Positions 1-9,120 of a stretch of DNA of 64,000 nt are shown piece by piece. Position 1 is the stretch's first letter, and each line of letters opens with the position of its first letter. Below the pieces are notes generated by a model that had not been told where the DNA came from, did no database searches, and was given only the letters and a program-made list of their open reading frames with translations. Origin of the DNA: Bradyrhizobium sp. WBAH42 (GTDB lineage Bacteria > Pseudomonadota > Alphaproteobacteria > Rhizobiales > Xanthobacteraceae); NCBI RefSeq assembly GCF_024585265.1, contig NZ_CP036533.1, positions 3,667,001 to 3,731,000 on the forward strand. The letters run 5' to 3'. A program made the position numbers and the translations under genes.

Positions 1-2
1 AG

Positions 3-662
3 CCTGAGGCCGTCAGCCTGCGCCGCGCGCTGGCCGAGCGCGGCATGCCGCCGCGCCACGCGCTCGACGTGCTGATCGCGTTCCGCATGGACGTGACCAA
101 GCTGCGCTACGAGACCTGGGACGAGGTCATCCATTATTGCCGCTACTCGGCGATGCCGGTCGGCCGCTTCATGCTCGACGTCCATGGCGAGAGCACCTCG
201 ACCTGGGCCGCCTCGGACGCGCTCTGCGCAGGCTTGCAGATCAACAATCATTTGCAGGATTGCGGCAAGGATTTCCGCGAGCTCAACCGCGTCTATCTGC
301 CGCGCGATGCGCTGGCAGCACACGGCGCCTCGGTCGAGCAGCTCGGCCTTGCGCAATCGCCGCCAGCGATGCTGGCCTGCCTGCAATCGCTCGCCGCGCG
401 CAACGAGGCGCTGCTCGAGGAGGGCAGGTCGCTCGCTGCGGAAATCCGCGATTTCCGTCTCGGCGTCGACGTCTCCGTCATCCAGGCCTATGCCGACCGC
501 ATCGTGCGCCTGCTCAAGGTCCGCGATCCCCTGCGTGAGCGCGTGCATCTGAACAAGTTCGAGCTGCTCGCCTTCAGCCTCGCCGGGATGATCGGCGAAG
601 TCGGCCGCCGTGCGGTCGGCCGCAAGGCCATTTCCAGACCGGGGACTGCCCATGACGCTTGA
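3..662 (+). CDS. hpnC: HpnC, hydroxysqualene-forming synthase (5' truncated by window edge)
   Basis: This is the C-terminal part of a squalene/phytoene-synthase-fold enzyme. The frame is open from the first bases, so the start lies outside the window. HpnC converts presqualene diphosphate to hydroxysqualene, the second of the three HpnCDE steps from farnesyl-PP to squalene. The visible part carries the second Asp-rich motif of the fold (LQDCGKD, a DxxxD) followed by the conserved NRVYLP stretch. The stop overlaps the hpnD start by 11 bases, so the two are probably translationally coupled. Assignment as HpnC rather than HpnD rests on order: it is directly followed by a second family member with HpnD features, then by hpnE and shc. 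Confidence 0.9.
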   Translation, partial: PEAVSLRRALAERGMPPRHALDVLIAFRMDVTKLRYETWDEVIHYCRYSAMPVGRFMLDVHGESTSTWAASDALCAGLQINNHLQDCGKDFRELNRVYLPRDALAAHGASVEQLGLAQSPPAMLACLQSLAARNEALLEEGRSLAAEIRDFRLGVDVSVIQAYADRIVRLLKVRDPLRERVHLNKFELLAFSLAGMIGEVGRRAVGRKAISRPGTAHDA

Positions 663-1491
663 GGCGACCACGCCCGGCGCCAATTACGGCTCGACCGCAT
701 CCGGCAGCTCGTTCTATGCCGCGATGCGCATCCTGCCGCGTGACCAGCGCGACGCGATGTTCCAGATCTACAGCTTCTGCCGCCAGGTCGACGACATCGC
801 CGATTCCGACGGCCCGCGCGAGGAGCGGCTCGCAGCACTTCAGGAATGGCGCAACGACATCGACGCGCTCTATCAGGGCCATCCCCCGCCGAGGCTGAAG
901 GACTACGTCGCCTCGGTGAAGACGTTCGGGCTCAAGCGAGAGGATTTCCTCGCCATCGTCGACGGCATGGAGATGGACGTGCCGCAGGATATCCGCGCGC
1001 CCGACATGGCGACGCTGGATCTGTATTGCGACCGCGTCGCCAGCGCCGTGGGGCGGCTGTCGGTGCGGGTGTTCGGCATGCCCGAGGAAGACGGCATTCT
1101 GCTCGCGCACCATCTCGGCCGCGCGCTTCAGCTCACCAACATCCTGCGCGACATCGACGAGGACGCCGGCCTCGGCCGGCTCTATTTGCCGCGCGAGGCG
1201 CTGCTGCATGCCGGCATCACCTCCAACGATCCGAACCGCGTGATCGCCGAGCGCGCGCTGCCGAAAGTCTGCCTGCCGCTGGCGCAGCGCGCCAAGGTGC
1301 ATTTCGAGAAGTCGGACGAGATCATGAACCGCAACAGGCGCCGCGCCGTGCGCGCGCCGCGGATCATGTCGAAATACTATCATTCCATTCTGGACCTCCT
1401 GATCGCGCGTGGCTTCTCCGCGCCACGCGCGCCGGTACGTGTGTCGAAGATCACACGGATCCTGATACTGCTCCGTTACGCTTTCATCTGA
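652..1491 (+). CDS. hpnD: HpnD, presqualene diphosphate synthase
   Basis: A 279-residue trans-isoprenyl diphosphate synthase. Family knowledge: HpnD condenses two farnesyl-PP to presqualene diphosphate, the first committed step of the hopanoid squalene route. Both Asp-rich Mg-diphosphate-binding motifs are visible: QVDDIAD (D47, D48, D51) and RDIDED (D167-D171). I chose ATG 652 (MTLEATTPG) over the in-frame ATG at 610 because it gives normal family length and only an 11-base overlap with hpnC. The stop TGA shares its A with the hpnE ATG, a tight operon junction. Confidence 0.93.
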   Translation: MTLEATTPGANYGSTASGSSFYAAMRILPRDQRDAMFQIYSFCRQVDDIADSDGPREERLAALQEWRNDIDALYQGHPPPRLKDYVASVKTFGLKREDFLAIVDGMEMDVPQDIRAPDMATLDLYCDRVASAVGRLSVRVFGMPEEDGILLAHHLGRALQLTNILRDIDEDAGLGRLYLPREALLHAGITSNDPNRVIAERALPKVCLPLAQRAKVHFEKSDEIMNRNRRRAVRAPRIMSKYYHSILDLLIARGFSAPRAPVRVSKITRILILLRYAFI

Positions 1492-2747
1492 TGCAAAACA
1501 CAGCTCACATCATCGGTGCTGGAATTTCCGGCCTCTCCGCCGCCGTGCGGCTCGCCAATGCCGGCTTCAAGGTCGCCGTGCACGAGGCGACGCACCAGGC
1601 CGGCGGCCGCTGCCGGTCCTATTTCGACGGTGCGACCAATCTCACCATCGACAACGGCAATCATCTGCTGCTGTCGGGCAACAGCCATGCGCGTGCCTAT
1701 GCGCGCGCGATCGGCACCGAGGCGGGCCTCGTCGGCCCGGAGCGCGCGCAATTTCCCTTCGTCGACATCAAGACCGGGCAGCGCTGGCAGATCGATCTCG
1801 GCGACGGCCGCTGGCCGACCTGGGTGCTCGACGAAGGCCGCCGCGTGCCTGACACCGGCCTTTCCGATTATCTCAAGCTGGCGCCGCTGATCTGGGCGTC
1901 GGAGGAGACGCTGGTCGGCAAGTCGATTCCGACCGAGGGCATCCTTTATCAGCGCCTGGTGCAGCCGCTGCTGCTCGCCGCGCTCAACGTCGATCCGCCT
2001 GAAGGCTCGGCCGGGCTTGCCGGCGCGATCGTGCGCGAAACGCTGCTGGCGGGCGGGCAGGCCTGTCGTCCCCTGATCGCGCGCGATGGCCTCAGCGCCG
2101 TGCTGATCGAGCCCGCCGTGACGTTTCTGCAGGAACGTGGCCACACCGTTCAGCTCGGCCATGAGCTGCGCTCGTTCGTCAGCACTGACGGCAAGGTGAC
2201 CGCGCTGAATTTCGGCGGCGAGGATTTGATCCAGCTCGGCGCGGGCGATGTCGTCGTGATGGCGGTGCCGCCGCGCGCGGCCGCCGGCCTGTTGCCGGGG
2301 CTGAAGACGCCGACCGAATTCCGCGCCATCGTCAACGCGCATTTCCGCTTTGAGCCGCCGCCCGGCTCGGCGCCGATCCTCGGTGTGATCGGCGGCATTG
2401 TGGAATGGCTGTTCGCGTTCCCGAATCGGCTCTCGGTGACCATCAGCAACGGCGACCGGCTCGTCGACATGCCGCGCGAGGAACTCGCGCAGGCGATCTG
2501 GAACGACGTCTGCGAGGCAGGCGGTGTCTCGGGCGAGCTGCCTCCTTGGCAGATCGTGCGCGAGCGCCGCGCCACATTTGCGGCGACGCCGGCCCAGAAT
2601 GCCCTGCGTCCGGGGCCGGTCACTGCGCTGAAAAACCTGTTCCTCGCCGGCGACTGGACTGCTACGGGATTGCCAGCAACCATCGAGGGATCGGTCCGGT
2701 CGGGTGACCGCGCCGCCGATCTGGTTCTGGCCGCCAAAGGATCCTGA
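1491..2747 (+). CDS. hpnE: HpnE, hydroxysqualene dehydroxylase (FAD-dependent)
   Basis: A 418-residue flavoprotein of the amine oxidase/phytoene desaturase superfamily. HpnE reduces hydroxysqualene to squalene, completing the HpnCDE route. The N-terminus has the Rossmann dinucleotide signature IIGAGISGLSA (G9, G11, G14) followed by the typical GGRC flavin-contact motif. The C-terminus has the usual FAD-family closing block (LFLAGDWT, then GLPATIEG). The start at 1491 overlaps the hpnD stop; the frame is open much further upstream, but that part is antisense-like shadow of hpnD. A gap of about 64 bases separates it from shc. Confidence 0.92.
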   Translation: MQNTAHIIGAGISGLSAAVRLANAGFKVAVHEATHQAGGRCRSYFDGATNLTIDNGNHLLLSGNSHARAYARAIGTEAGLVGPERAQFPFVDIKTGQRWQIDLGDGRWPTWVLDEGRRVPDTGLSDYLKLAPLIWASEETLVGKSIPTEGILYQRLVQPLLLAALNVDPPEGSAGLAGAIVRETLLAGGQACRPLIARDGLSAVLIEPAVTFLQERGHTVQLGHELRSFVSTDGKVTALNFGGEDLIQLGAGDVVVMAVPPRAAAGLLPGLKTPTEFRAIVNAHFRFEPPPGSAPILGVIGGIVEWLFAFPNRLSVTISNGDRLVDMPREELAQAIWNDVCEAGGVSGELPPWQIVRERRATFAATPAQNALRPGPVTALKNLFLAGDWTATGLPATIEGSVRSGDRAADLVLAAKGS

Positions 2748-2811
2748 AAGGCGGCCTGACGGGCAAATGTCCCGGTCAACTTTCAATCGACTATCGGAGT
2801 AATCGAGCGAC

Positions 2812-4764
2812 ATGGATTCCGTGACCGCGACCAGCCGCGAAGCTTTGGAATCGAGCATTGCGTCGGCGACCCAGGGCGTCCTCGGCTTCCAGCAATCCGA
2901 CGGCCATTGGGTGTTCGAGCTCGAGGCCGACTGCACGATTCCGGCCGAGTACATCCTGCTGCGCCACTATCTCGCCGAGCCGGTCGACACCGTGCTCGAG
3001 GCCAAGATCGGCAACTACCTGCGCCGCGTTCAAGGCGCTCATGGCGGCTGGCCGCTCGTGCATGACGGCGAGTTCGACATGAGCGCCAGCGTGAAGGCGT
3101 ACTTCGCGCTGAAGATGATCGGCGACTCCATCGACGCGCCGCACATGGTGCGCGCGCGCGAGGCGATCCACGCCCGCGGCGGCGCGATCAACAGCAACGT
3201 CTTCACCCGCTTCCTGCTCGCAACCTTCGGCGTCGTGACCTGGCGCGCGGTGCCGGTGCTGCCGATCGAGATCGTGCTGCTACCGTTCTGGTCGCCGTTC
3301 CACCTCAACAAGATCTCCTACTGGGCGCGCACCACCATGGTGCCGCTGATGGTGATCGCCGCGCTGAAGCCGCGCGCGAGGAATCCGAAGGGCGTCGGCA
3401 TCGACGAATTGTTCCTGCAGGACCCGCGCTCGATCGGCATGACCGCCAAGGCGCCGCATCAGAGCATGGCCTGGTTCCTGCTGTTCCGCTCGCTGGATGC
3501 GATCCTGCGCGTGATCGAGCCGCTGTTTCCGAAGAGCCTGCGCAAGCGCGCGATCGACGCCGCGCTCGCCTTCACCGAGGAGCGGCTCAACGGCGAGGAC
3601 GGCATGGGCGCGATCTATCCGCCCATGGCCAACATCGTCATGATGTACGACGCGCTCGGCAAGGACGAGAACTTCCCGCCGCGCGCGATCACGCGCCGGG
3701 GCATCGACAAGCTGCTCGTGATCAAGGGCGACGAGGCCTATTGCCAGCCCTGCGTCTCGCCGGTGTGGGACACGACGCTGACCGCGCATGCGCTGCTGGA
3801 AGCCGGCGGCGACAAGGCGGTGCCGGCGGCGAAGCAGGGCCTCGACTGGCTGATCCCGAGGCAGGAGCTCGCGGTGAAGGGCGACTGGGCGGTGAAGCGG
3901 CCCGACGTCCGCCCGGGCGGCTGGGCCTTCCAGTACAACAATGCCCACTACCCCGATCTCGACGACACGGCCGTGGTCGTGATGTCGATGGACCGCATGC
4001 GCCGGGAGCACGGTGCGGCCGGCTATGACGAGGCGATCGCCCGCGGCCGGGAGTGGATCGAGGGCATGCAGAGCGACGACGGCGGCTGGGCCGCCTTCGA
4101 CGTCAACAACCTCGAATATTACCTGAACAACATCCCGTTCTCGGATCACGGCGCGCTGCTCGATCCGCCGACCGAGGACGTCACCGCGCGCTGCATCTCG
4201 ATGCTGGCCCAGCTCGGCGAGACCGAGAAGACCAGCAAACACGTCGCCGACGGCGTTGCGTACCTGCGCAAGACCCAGCACCCGGAGGGGTCCTGGTACG
4301 GCCGCTGGGGCATGAACTTCATCTATGGAACCTGGTCGGTGCTGTGCGCCCTCAACATGGCCGGCGTCGACCACAAGGACCCCATGATCCGCAAGGCGGC
4401 CGCCTGGCTGGCCTCGATCCAGAACGACGACGGCGGCTGGGGCGAGGACGCCGTCAGCTACCGACTCGACTACAAGGGCTGGGAGGCCGCCCCCTCGACC
4501 GCCTCGCAAACGGCATGGGCCTTGCTTGCCCTGATGGCGGCAGGCGAGGTTGATCACCCGGCCGTCGCCCGCGGGGTGGAGTACCTGATTGCAACACAGA
4601 ACGAAAAAGGGCTGTGGGACGAGCAGCGGTACACCGCCACAGGCTTCCCCCGCGTGTTCTATCTACGTTATCATGGTTACCCAAAGTTCTTTCCGCTGTG
4701 GGCATTGGCGCGGTATCGGAACTTGCGGAACACCAACAGCAGGGTGGTAGGGGTCGGAATGTGA
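2812..4764 (+). CDS. shc: Squalene-hopene cyclase
   Basis: A 650-residue terpenoid cyclase (HpnF) that cyclises squalene to hopene and diplopterol at the inner membrane. The catalytic DxDD motif reads DLDDTAV, with D384 as the expected protonating acid. QW-type repeats (Q-x-x-DGGW and relatives) recur through both alpha-barrel domains, for example QSDDGGW near residue 421 and QNDDGGW near residue 537. Length is normal for bacterial SHC. A GGAG-like ribosome site sits about ten bases before the ATG. The stop TGA overlaps the GTG start of hpnG. Confidence 0.97.
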   Translation: MDSVTATSREALESSIASATQGVLGFQQSDGHWVFELEADCTIPAEYILLRHYLAEPVDTVLEAKIGNYLRRVQGAHGGWPLVHDGEFDMSASVKAYFALKMIGDSIDAPHMVRAREAIHARGGAINSNVFTRFLLATFGVVTWRAVPVLPIEIVLLPFWSPFHLNKISYWARTTMVPLMVIAALKPRARNPKGVGIDELFLQDPRSIGMTAKAPHQSMAWFLLFRSLDAILRVIEPLFPKSLRKRAIDAALAFTEERLNGEDGMGAIYPPMANIVMMYDALGKDENFPPRAITRRGIDKLLVIKGDEAYCQPCVSPVWDTTLTAHALLEAGGDKAVPAAKQGLDWLIPRQELAVKGDWAVKRPDVRPGGWAFQYNNAHYPDLDDTAVVVMSMDRMRREHGAAGYDEAIARGREWIEGMQSDDGGWAAFDVNNLEYYLNNIPFSDHGALLDPPTEDVTARCISMLAQLGETEKTSKHVADGVAYLRKTQHPEGSWYGRWGMNFIYGTWSVLCALNMAGVDHKDPMIRKAAAWLASIQNDDGGWGEDAVSYRLDYKGWEAAPSTASQTAWALLALMAAGEVDHPAVARGVEYLIATQNEKGLWDEQRYTATGFPRVFYLRYHGYPKFFPLWALARYRNLRNTNSRVVGVGM

Positions 4765-5510
4765 CTTTGGGGACGGGGGACTTTGTTACCGCGGGTAATG
4801 CCATCGACCCGCGGCCGATACTGATCGTGACTGGACTGGTGCAGGAGGCCCGCATTGCGGCCGGGCCTGGCATGGCGGTCATTTGTTCATCCAGCAGCCC
4901 GACCCAGTTGCGGGCGCTTCTGACGGTGGTGGACCCAGAGACGATTCGCGGCGTGATCTCGTTCGGCGTGGCCGGCGGGCTCGATCCGAGCTTGCGCTCC
5001 GGCGACGTCGTGCTGGCGACCGAAGTGCTCTCCGGCGACGCCCGCTGGGCTGCCGGCTTGTCGCTCGGTGACGACCTGATCGAGCGCCTGACCTCCGGCC
5101 GCCGCCGCGTCGTGCGCGGCAGCCTCGCCGGGGCCGAGGAAGTGGTCACGAAGCGGTCCTGCAAGGCAGCGCTGCACTCCGAGACCGGGGCCGCCGCCGT
5201 CGACATGGAAAGCCACATCGCCGCCGCCTACGCCGCCGAGGCCGGGCTGCCTTTCGCCGCGGTCCGCGTCATCAGCGACCCCGCCCACCGCGCGCTGCCG
5301 GCGCTCGCCCGCGCCGCGATCAAGCCGAACGGCCAGATCGACCTCGCCGCCGTGCTGCGCGGCATCGTGCGCAATCCGGCGACGCTGCATGCCCTGGTCT
5401 CGACCGGCATCGACTTCAACCGCGCGCTGCGGTCTTTGCGTGGCTGCCGCGATTATCTGATCGGGACGGAGCTCGTCGAGAGCGAGGAGTTGGTGTCGAA
5501 GGCGGCGTGA
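4761..5510 (+). CDS. hpnG: HpnG, hopanoid-associated nucleoside phosphorylase
   Basis: A 249-residue protein of the purine/uridine phosphorylase fold. Family knowledge: HpnG acts after HpnH and removes adenine from adenosylhopane to give phosphoribohopane on the way to extended hopanoids. Family features include the glycine-rich FGVAGGLDP stretch and the VDMES segment that binds the sugar. I chose GTG 4761 because it overlaps the shc stop as GTGA, the usual coupled junction; upstream sequence in this frame is shadow of shc. It is the last gene of the hpnCDE-shc-hpnG run and a strong terminator follows. Confidence 0.9.
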   Translation: MTLGTGDFVTAGNAIDPRPILIVTGLVQEARIAAGPGMAVICSSSSPTQLRALLTVVDPETIRGVISFGVAGGLDPSLRSGDVVLATEVLSGDARWAAGLSLGDDLIERLTSGRRRVVRGSLAGAEEVVTKRSCKAALHSETGAAAVDMESHIAAAYAAEAGLPFAAVRVISDPAHRALPALARAAIKPNGQIDLAAVLRGIVRNPATLHALVSTGIDFNRALRSLRGCRDYLIGTELVESEELVSKAA

Positions 5511-5540
5511 GCGGGTTCTTCGAGTTGGCAAGACAAAACA

Positions 5541-5570
5541 GCCCGGTCGTCTGACCGGGCCTTTTGTTTT
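5541..5570 (+). terminator. Rho-independent terminator of the hopanoid operon
   Basis: Perfect 8-bp stem gcccggtc/gaccgggc (5541-5548 with 5553-5560) with a 4-base loop, then a T-rich run cttttgtttt. It starts 31 bases after the hpnG stop. Confidence 0.9.
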
Positions 5571-6358
5571 GAGCTGCCTGATCCCCGTCACGGGCGAGTG
5601 GCGTCCTTCCACTCAGCACGCAACGACAGCGATAGGCTCGCAGGAGCTCAACGCGGCTGGTCAAAATGCCCGTCGGGCAAAACAGCGCGGACCTCGTCAA
5701 TCCCTTACTGCAAAAATATTCCACTTTCCCGAATTTCGGATTTGTGGCATAGGACGCTCATCCCGGTCCTGCCAGAGGGGCGCTTCGCGATCGTCACGAG
5801 ATGCGGGTCGGGGTGCGGTGGACGCGGCAGCGCCGGCGCGAAAGGCGATGACAGGGCGGGCATCCGTGAGTCATGCGCGACGCGTACGACACGGCGCCGT
5901 CAAAGCGGCGAGGCTGGATCTCTGGGGCGAGCACACGCGAGCCCCCGATGCTTCCTGAAGGGCCGTCCGCGGACGGAGAAGTCGTGTGGTCCCGACGCCC
6001 GGGGTTCTGGCGTCAAGTCTTGCGGTGATGCGGCGGCCCGACCGGGTGTGCACATCGATCAGCCGCGACGACGACGGGGGCAATAGTGCAACGCTCCCCG
6101 AGGAGAGCACGAAGGACACCGTTAAAACCATCCGCGCAGGGAAGGCCGGGCGATCGGCATCACCTGTGATCCACCCCGTGTGCGTTTTCGATGCACGCGG
6201 ACCGCGGGTGCCGCCGGCGCCCGGCCTTCCCTGCGCCCTCTGGTCTTCAAAGGGGCGCGAACGAGACGCATAGCCCGGGCGAACGCACCGCGGGGATGCG
6301 AAGGTGTGTCTGCGATGGGCAGCGCGAATGGCAAGAGCAAGCTGCTGCCGCACTCTCC
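5571..6358. other. Intergenic stretch of probable decayed dispersed repeat, no convincing gene
   Basis: About 790 bases between the hpnG terminator and the first 78-bp palindrome. Frames of 129-162 codons exist on the plus strand and similar ones on the minus strand. None has domain-like composition: their products are rich in Arg, Ser and Gly, as expected of non-coding high-GC DNA. The wording of these frames and the terminal inverted repeat at 6134-6236 resemble, from memory, an abundant Bradyrhizobium intergenic repeat. I read this as repeat-derived spacer, not a gene. Confidence 0.55.
6134..6236. repeat. Inverted repeat with 19-bp perfect arms
   Basis: The left arm gcgcagggaaggccgggcg (6134-6152) is perfectly complementary to the right arm at 6218-6236, with a 65-base centre. 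I associate this arm sequence with a common Bradyrhizobium intergenic repeat (memory, not searched). Confidence 0.75.
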
Positions 6359-6436
6359 GTCATTGCGAGCGCAGCGAAGCAATCCAGACTGTCTCCGCAG
6401 AACGATTCTGGATTGCTTCGCTGCGCTCGCAATGAC
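6359..6436. repeat. 78-bp palindromic repeat, copy A
   Basis: Perfect 29-bp inverted arms (6359-6387 and 6408-6436; they begin gtcattgcgag and end ctcgcaatgac) around a 20-base loop. The same arms recur at 13885, 30403, 31477 and 62002. Confidence 0.93.
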
Positions 6437-6484
6437 GCTGGGGCTGATAGCGTGCTCCCAAGCCGCACGAATCCTGCCCAGAAG

Positions 6485-6514
6485 AAAAAAGCCCGGTCGC
6501 GCTGGCGGCCGGGC
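6485..6514 (-). terminator. Rho-independent terminator downstream of hpnH
   Basis: Read on the minus strand: a GC-rich hairpin closed by gcccgg/ccgggc (6509-6514 with 6491-6496), then six T (6485-6490). It lies 31 bases beyond the hpnH stop. Confidence 0.85.
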
Positions 6515-6544
6515 TTTCGTCGTGAGGTCTGATCGTGCGGCGTT

Positions 6545-7705
6545 TTACGCCGCCGTCGAAGCCTTCTGCGCGGCCTTCGCCTGCGCGGCGGCGGCTTCGT
6601 CCTTGCGGATCTCGGAGAGCTTCTTCTGGACCTGCTCGGAGAAGATGTACTGCGCCGGGCGCTGCTTGGAGAGGTCGATCTCCGGCGCCATCGGGCCACT
6701 GGTCCGCACGCCGCGCAGCGCCACCCACATCGCCTTCAGCGGGTTGTTGAGCGCTGCGGTCGCCGCGGTCGGCTCGTAGCCGCAATGGGCCATGCAGTCG
6801 GCACACTTCTCGTACTTGCCGGTGCCGTAGGAATCCCAGTCGGTGGTCTCCATCAGCTCCTTGAAGGTTTTGGCGTAGCCTTCACCGAGCAGATAGCAGG
6901 GCTTCTGCCAGCCGAAGATGTTGCGCGCGGGCATGCCCCACGGCGTGCACTCGTATTCCTGGTTGCCGGCGAGGAAGTCCAGGAACAGGCCGGAATGCAT
7001 GAAATTCCACTTCTTGCCCTTGCCCATCGCAAAGACGTCGCGGAACAGCTTCTTGGTCTTGGTGCGGTTGAGGAAGTGCTCCTGGTCCGGGGCGCGCTCA
7101 TAGGCGTAGCCCGGGGACATCGAGACGCCGACACCGAGCTCGGTGGTGAGGTCGAGGAATTTGGCGATCTCCTCGGCCGGGTGGCCGTCGAAGATGGTGG
7201 CGTTGACGTTGACGGTGAAGCCGCGCGCCTTGGCCGCCTTGATCGCCGACACCGCCCGGTCGAACACGCCCTTCTGCGAGACCGCCTTGTCGTGGTGGTC
7301 ACGCAGGCCGTCGAGATGTACCGAGAAGAACAGATAGGGCGAGGGCTCGAACAGATCGAGCTTCTTCTCCAGCAGCAGCGCGTTGGTGCAGAGCGAGACG
7401 AACTTCTTGCGCGCCACGAGGCCGCGCACGATCTCGCCGATCTCCTTGTGGATCAGCGGCTCGCCGCCGGGAATGGCGACCATCGGCGCGCCGCATTCAT
7501 CGGCCGCGTCCCAGCACTCCTGCGCGGTCATGCGGCGGTTGAGGATGGCATCGGGATAATCGATCTTGCCGCAGCCGACGCAGGCGAGGTTGCAGCGGAA
7601 CAGCGGCTCCAGCATCAGCACGAGCGGATAGCGCTTGCGGCCAAGCAGTTTCTGCTTGAGCAAATAGCCGCCGATACGCATTTCCTTGAAGAACGGGATA
7701 GCCAT
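6545..7705 (-). CDS. hpnH: HpnH, adenosylhopane synthase (radical SAM)
   Basis: A 386-residue radical SAM enzyme that joins the 5'-deoxyadenosyl group to hopene, the first step to C35 hopanoids. The 4Fe-4S motif CNLACVGC (C38, C42, C45) and the SAM-contact stretch IPGGEPLIH are intact. Further cysteines near the C-terminus (CADCMAHC) suggest an auxiliary site typical of the family. It lies 36 bases downstream of ispH on the same strand, so isoprenoid precursor supply and side-chain addition are probably co-transcribed. The Ala/Lys-rich C-terminal tail looks low-complexity. Confidence 0.95.
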   Translation of the reverse strand: MAIPFFKEMRIGGYLLKQKLLGRKRYPLVLMLEPLFRCNLACVGCGKIDYPDAILNRRMTAQECWDAADECGAPMVAIPGGEPLIHKEIGEIVRGLVARKKFVSLCTNALLLEKKLDLFEPSPYLFFSVHLDGLRDHHDKAVSQKGVFDRAVSAIKAAKARGFTVNVNATIFDGHPAEEIAKFLDLTTELGVGVSMSPGYAYERAPDQEHFLNRTKTKKLFRDVFAMGKGKKWNFMHSGLFLDFLAGNQEYECTPWGMPARNIFGWQKPCYLLGEGYAKTFKELMETTDWDSYGTGKYEKCADCMAHCGYEPTAATAALNNPLKAMWVALRGVRTSGPMAPEIDLSKQRPAQYIFSEQVQKKLSEIRKDEAAAAQAKAAQKASTAA

Positions 7706-7741
7706 TACAGGTTTCTTTCTGGGCTTTTCAATTCAGGTGGG

Positions 7742-8668
7742 TCAGCTCGCGGCCAGTTGGGCCGGAAGCCGGAATTCGATGTTTTCCTCGCGGCCCGGCA
7801 ACACCGAGACCTTCACCGGTCCGATCCGCCGCATCGCTTCAATCACGTCATCCACGAGTACCTCGGGCGCCGAAGCGCCGGCCGTGACGCCGACGGTTCT
7901 GGCATCCTTCAACCACTCCGGATTGAGCTCGCTGCCGTCGGCAATCAAATAACTCGCGACGCCGGCCTCAGTGCCGATTTCGCGGAGCCGGTTCGAGTTC
8001 GAGCTGTTGGCAGCGCCCACCACCAAGATCACGTCGACCAGCTTGCTCAAGTCCCTTACCGCAGATTGGCGGTTCTGTGTCGCATAGCAGATATCCCGGA
8101 TATCCGGACCTTGAATGTCTGTAAAGCGGGCTTGAAGGGCCGCGATGATGTCCTTGGTGTCGTCGACCGACAGGGTGGTCTGGGTGATGTAGGCCACTGG
8201 CGTATCCGCCGGCAGGGTCAGTGCCTTAACCTCTTCAACGCTTTGAACAAGCTGCACCGGCCCCGGGACCTGGCCCATCGTGCCCTCGACCTCGGGGTGG
8301 CCGGCATGGCCGATCAGGATCAGGGTGCGGCCCTTGCCGATGTAGCGCTTCCCCTGATTGTGAACTTTCGTGACCAGCGGGCAGGTGGCATTGAGCACCG
8401 GAAGGTCGCGTGCGGCGGCCTCTTCCTCGACGCTGCGGGCGACGCCATGGGCGCTGAACACGGTCACCGCCTTCGGTGGCACCTCGGAGAGTTCCTCGAC
8501 GAAGATGGCGCCTTTGTTCTTCAGGCTCTCGACGACGTATTTGTTGTGCACGATCTCATGGCGCACGTAGACGGGCGGGCCGTACTTCTCCAGCGCCCGT
8601 TCCACGATCTCGATTGCACGCACCACGCCCGCGCAGAAGCCGCGCGGTTGCGCCAGATAAAGTTCCAT
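7742..8668 (-). CDS. ispH: IspH, 4-hydroxy-3-methylbut-2-enyl diphosphate reductase
   Basis: A 308-residue iron-sulfur enzyme of the MEP pathway. It makes IPP and DMAPP, the building blocks for farnesyl-PP used by the hpn genes. Three cluster-binding cysteines are present: C12 (GFCAGV), C96 (ATCPLV) and C194 (ICYATQ). I chose ATG 8668 ([10 protein letters not shown]), which matches the usual IspH start. The frame is open for 55 codons upstream to 8833, but that part has no family counterpart. Many genomes place ispH elsewhere; here it sits inside the hopanoid block, upstream of hpnH. Confidence 0.95.
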   Translation of the reverse strand: MELYLAQPRGFCAGVVRAIEIVERALEKYGPPVYVRHEIVHNKYVVESLKNKGAIFVEELSEVPPKAVTVFSAHGVARSVEEEAAARDLPVLNATCPLVTKVHNQGKRYIGKGRTLILIGHAGHPEVEGTMGQVPGPVQLVQSVEEVKALTLPADTPVAYITQTTLSVDDTKDIIAALQARFTDIQGPDIRDICYATQNRQSAVRDLSKLVDVILVVGAANSSNSNRLREIGTEAGVASYLIADGSELNPEWLKDARTVGVTAGASAPEVLVDDVIEAMRRIGPVKVSVLPGREENIEFRLPAQLAAS

Positions 8669-9120
8669 GGGACGCCCATCACGCAAGTTGCACCCATCCG
8701 CTCTCGTAAGTCCCCAAGCGGCACTCCGATACTGACCAATGAGTTGCAATATCCGCACCATTGGTTCGCGCCTGCGGTAACTACCCACCCCTGTGGGGGC
8801 TCCGCCGCATGGAGGCGCAGTACTTTGTGTCAAAAAATCGGCAGAATGGAAAGCTGGAACCGCGGGCGGAGGCTTCTGAGGTATTTTGGTAGGGTATGCG
8901 ATGTGCTCGCTTGCGCGACATTCCTGCGTAGTCCTTCGTCACTTTCCCGCCTCAACTCCCCGGCTATACCGGCGGCCCGCATGATTTTGCACGGTCTCCC
9001 GCCGTTTACCCTCGAACCTTCTGGCGGCGAGAACCACCCAAAACAGCAATAGGTTTCGCCCGGGAACTCCGATAAACAGCGGGCGTTTCCGGCAAGCTGT
9101 TAACCGCAGAAAGAAAAGAA
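8669..9120. other. Divergent promoter region between ispH and hpnN
   Basis: 452 bases with no gene. It must hold the ispH-hpnH promoter (minus) and the hpnN promoter (plus). The only motif I can name is the EcfG-like promoter at 9063-9087. Confidence 0.6.
9063..9087 (+). promoter_or_regulatory. Candidate EcfG (general stress sigma) promoter for hpnN
   Basis: GGAAC at 9063-9067, a 16-base spacer, then CGTT at 9084-9087. This matches the alphaproteobacterial EcfG consensus GGAAC-N16/17-CGTT. The -10 element ends 33 bases before the hpnN GTG, a sensible distance. An A-rich AAAGAAAAGAA ribosome-site-like stretch follows. Confidence 0.65.

Noticed and set aside
5598..6086. 162-codon frame after hpnG, possible hypothetical gene
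   Set aside because: No ribosome site, low-complexity product, overlaps equal frames on other strands and repeat DNA.
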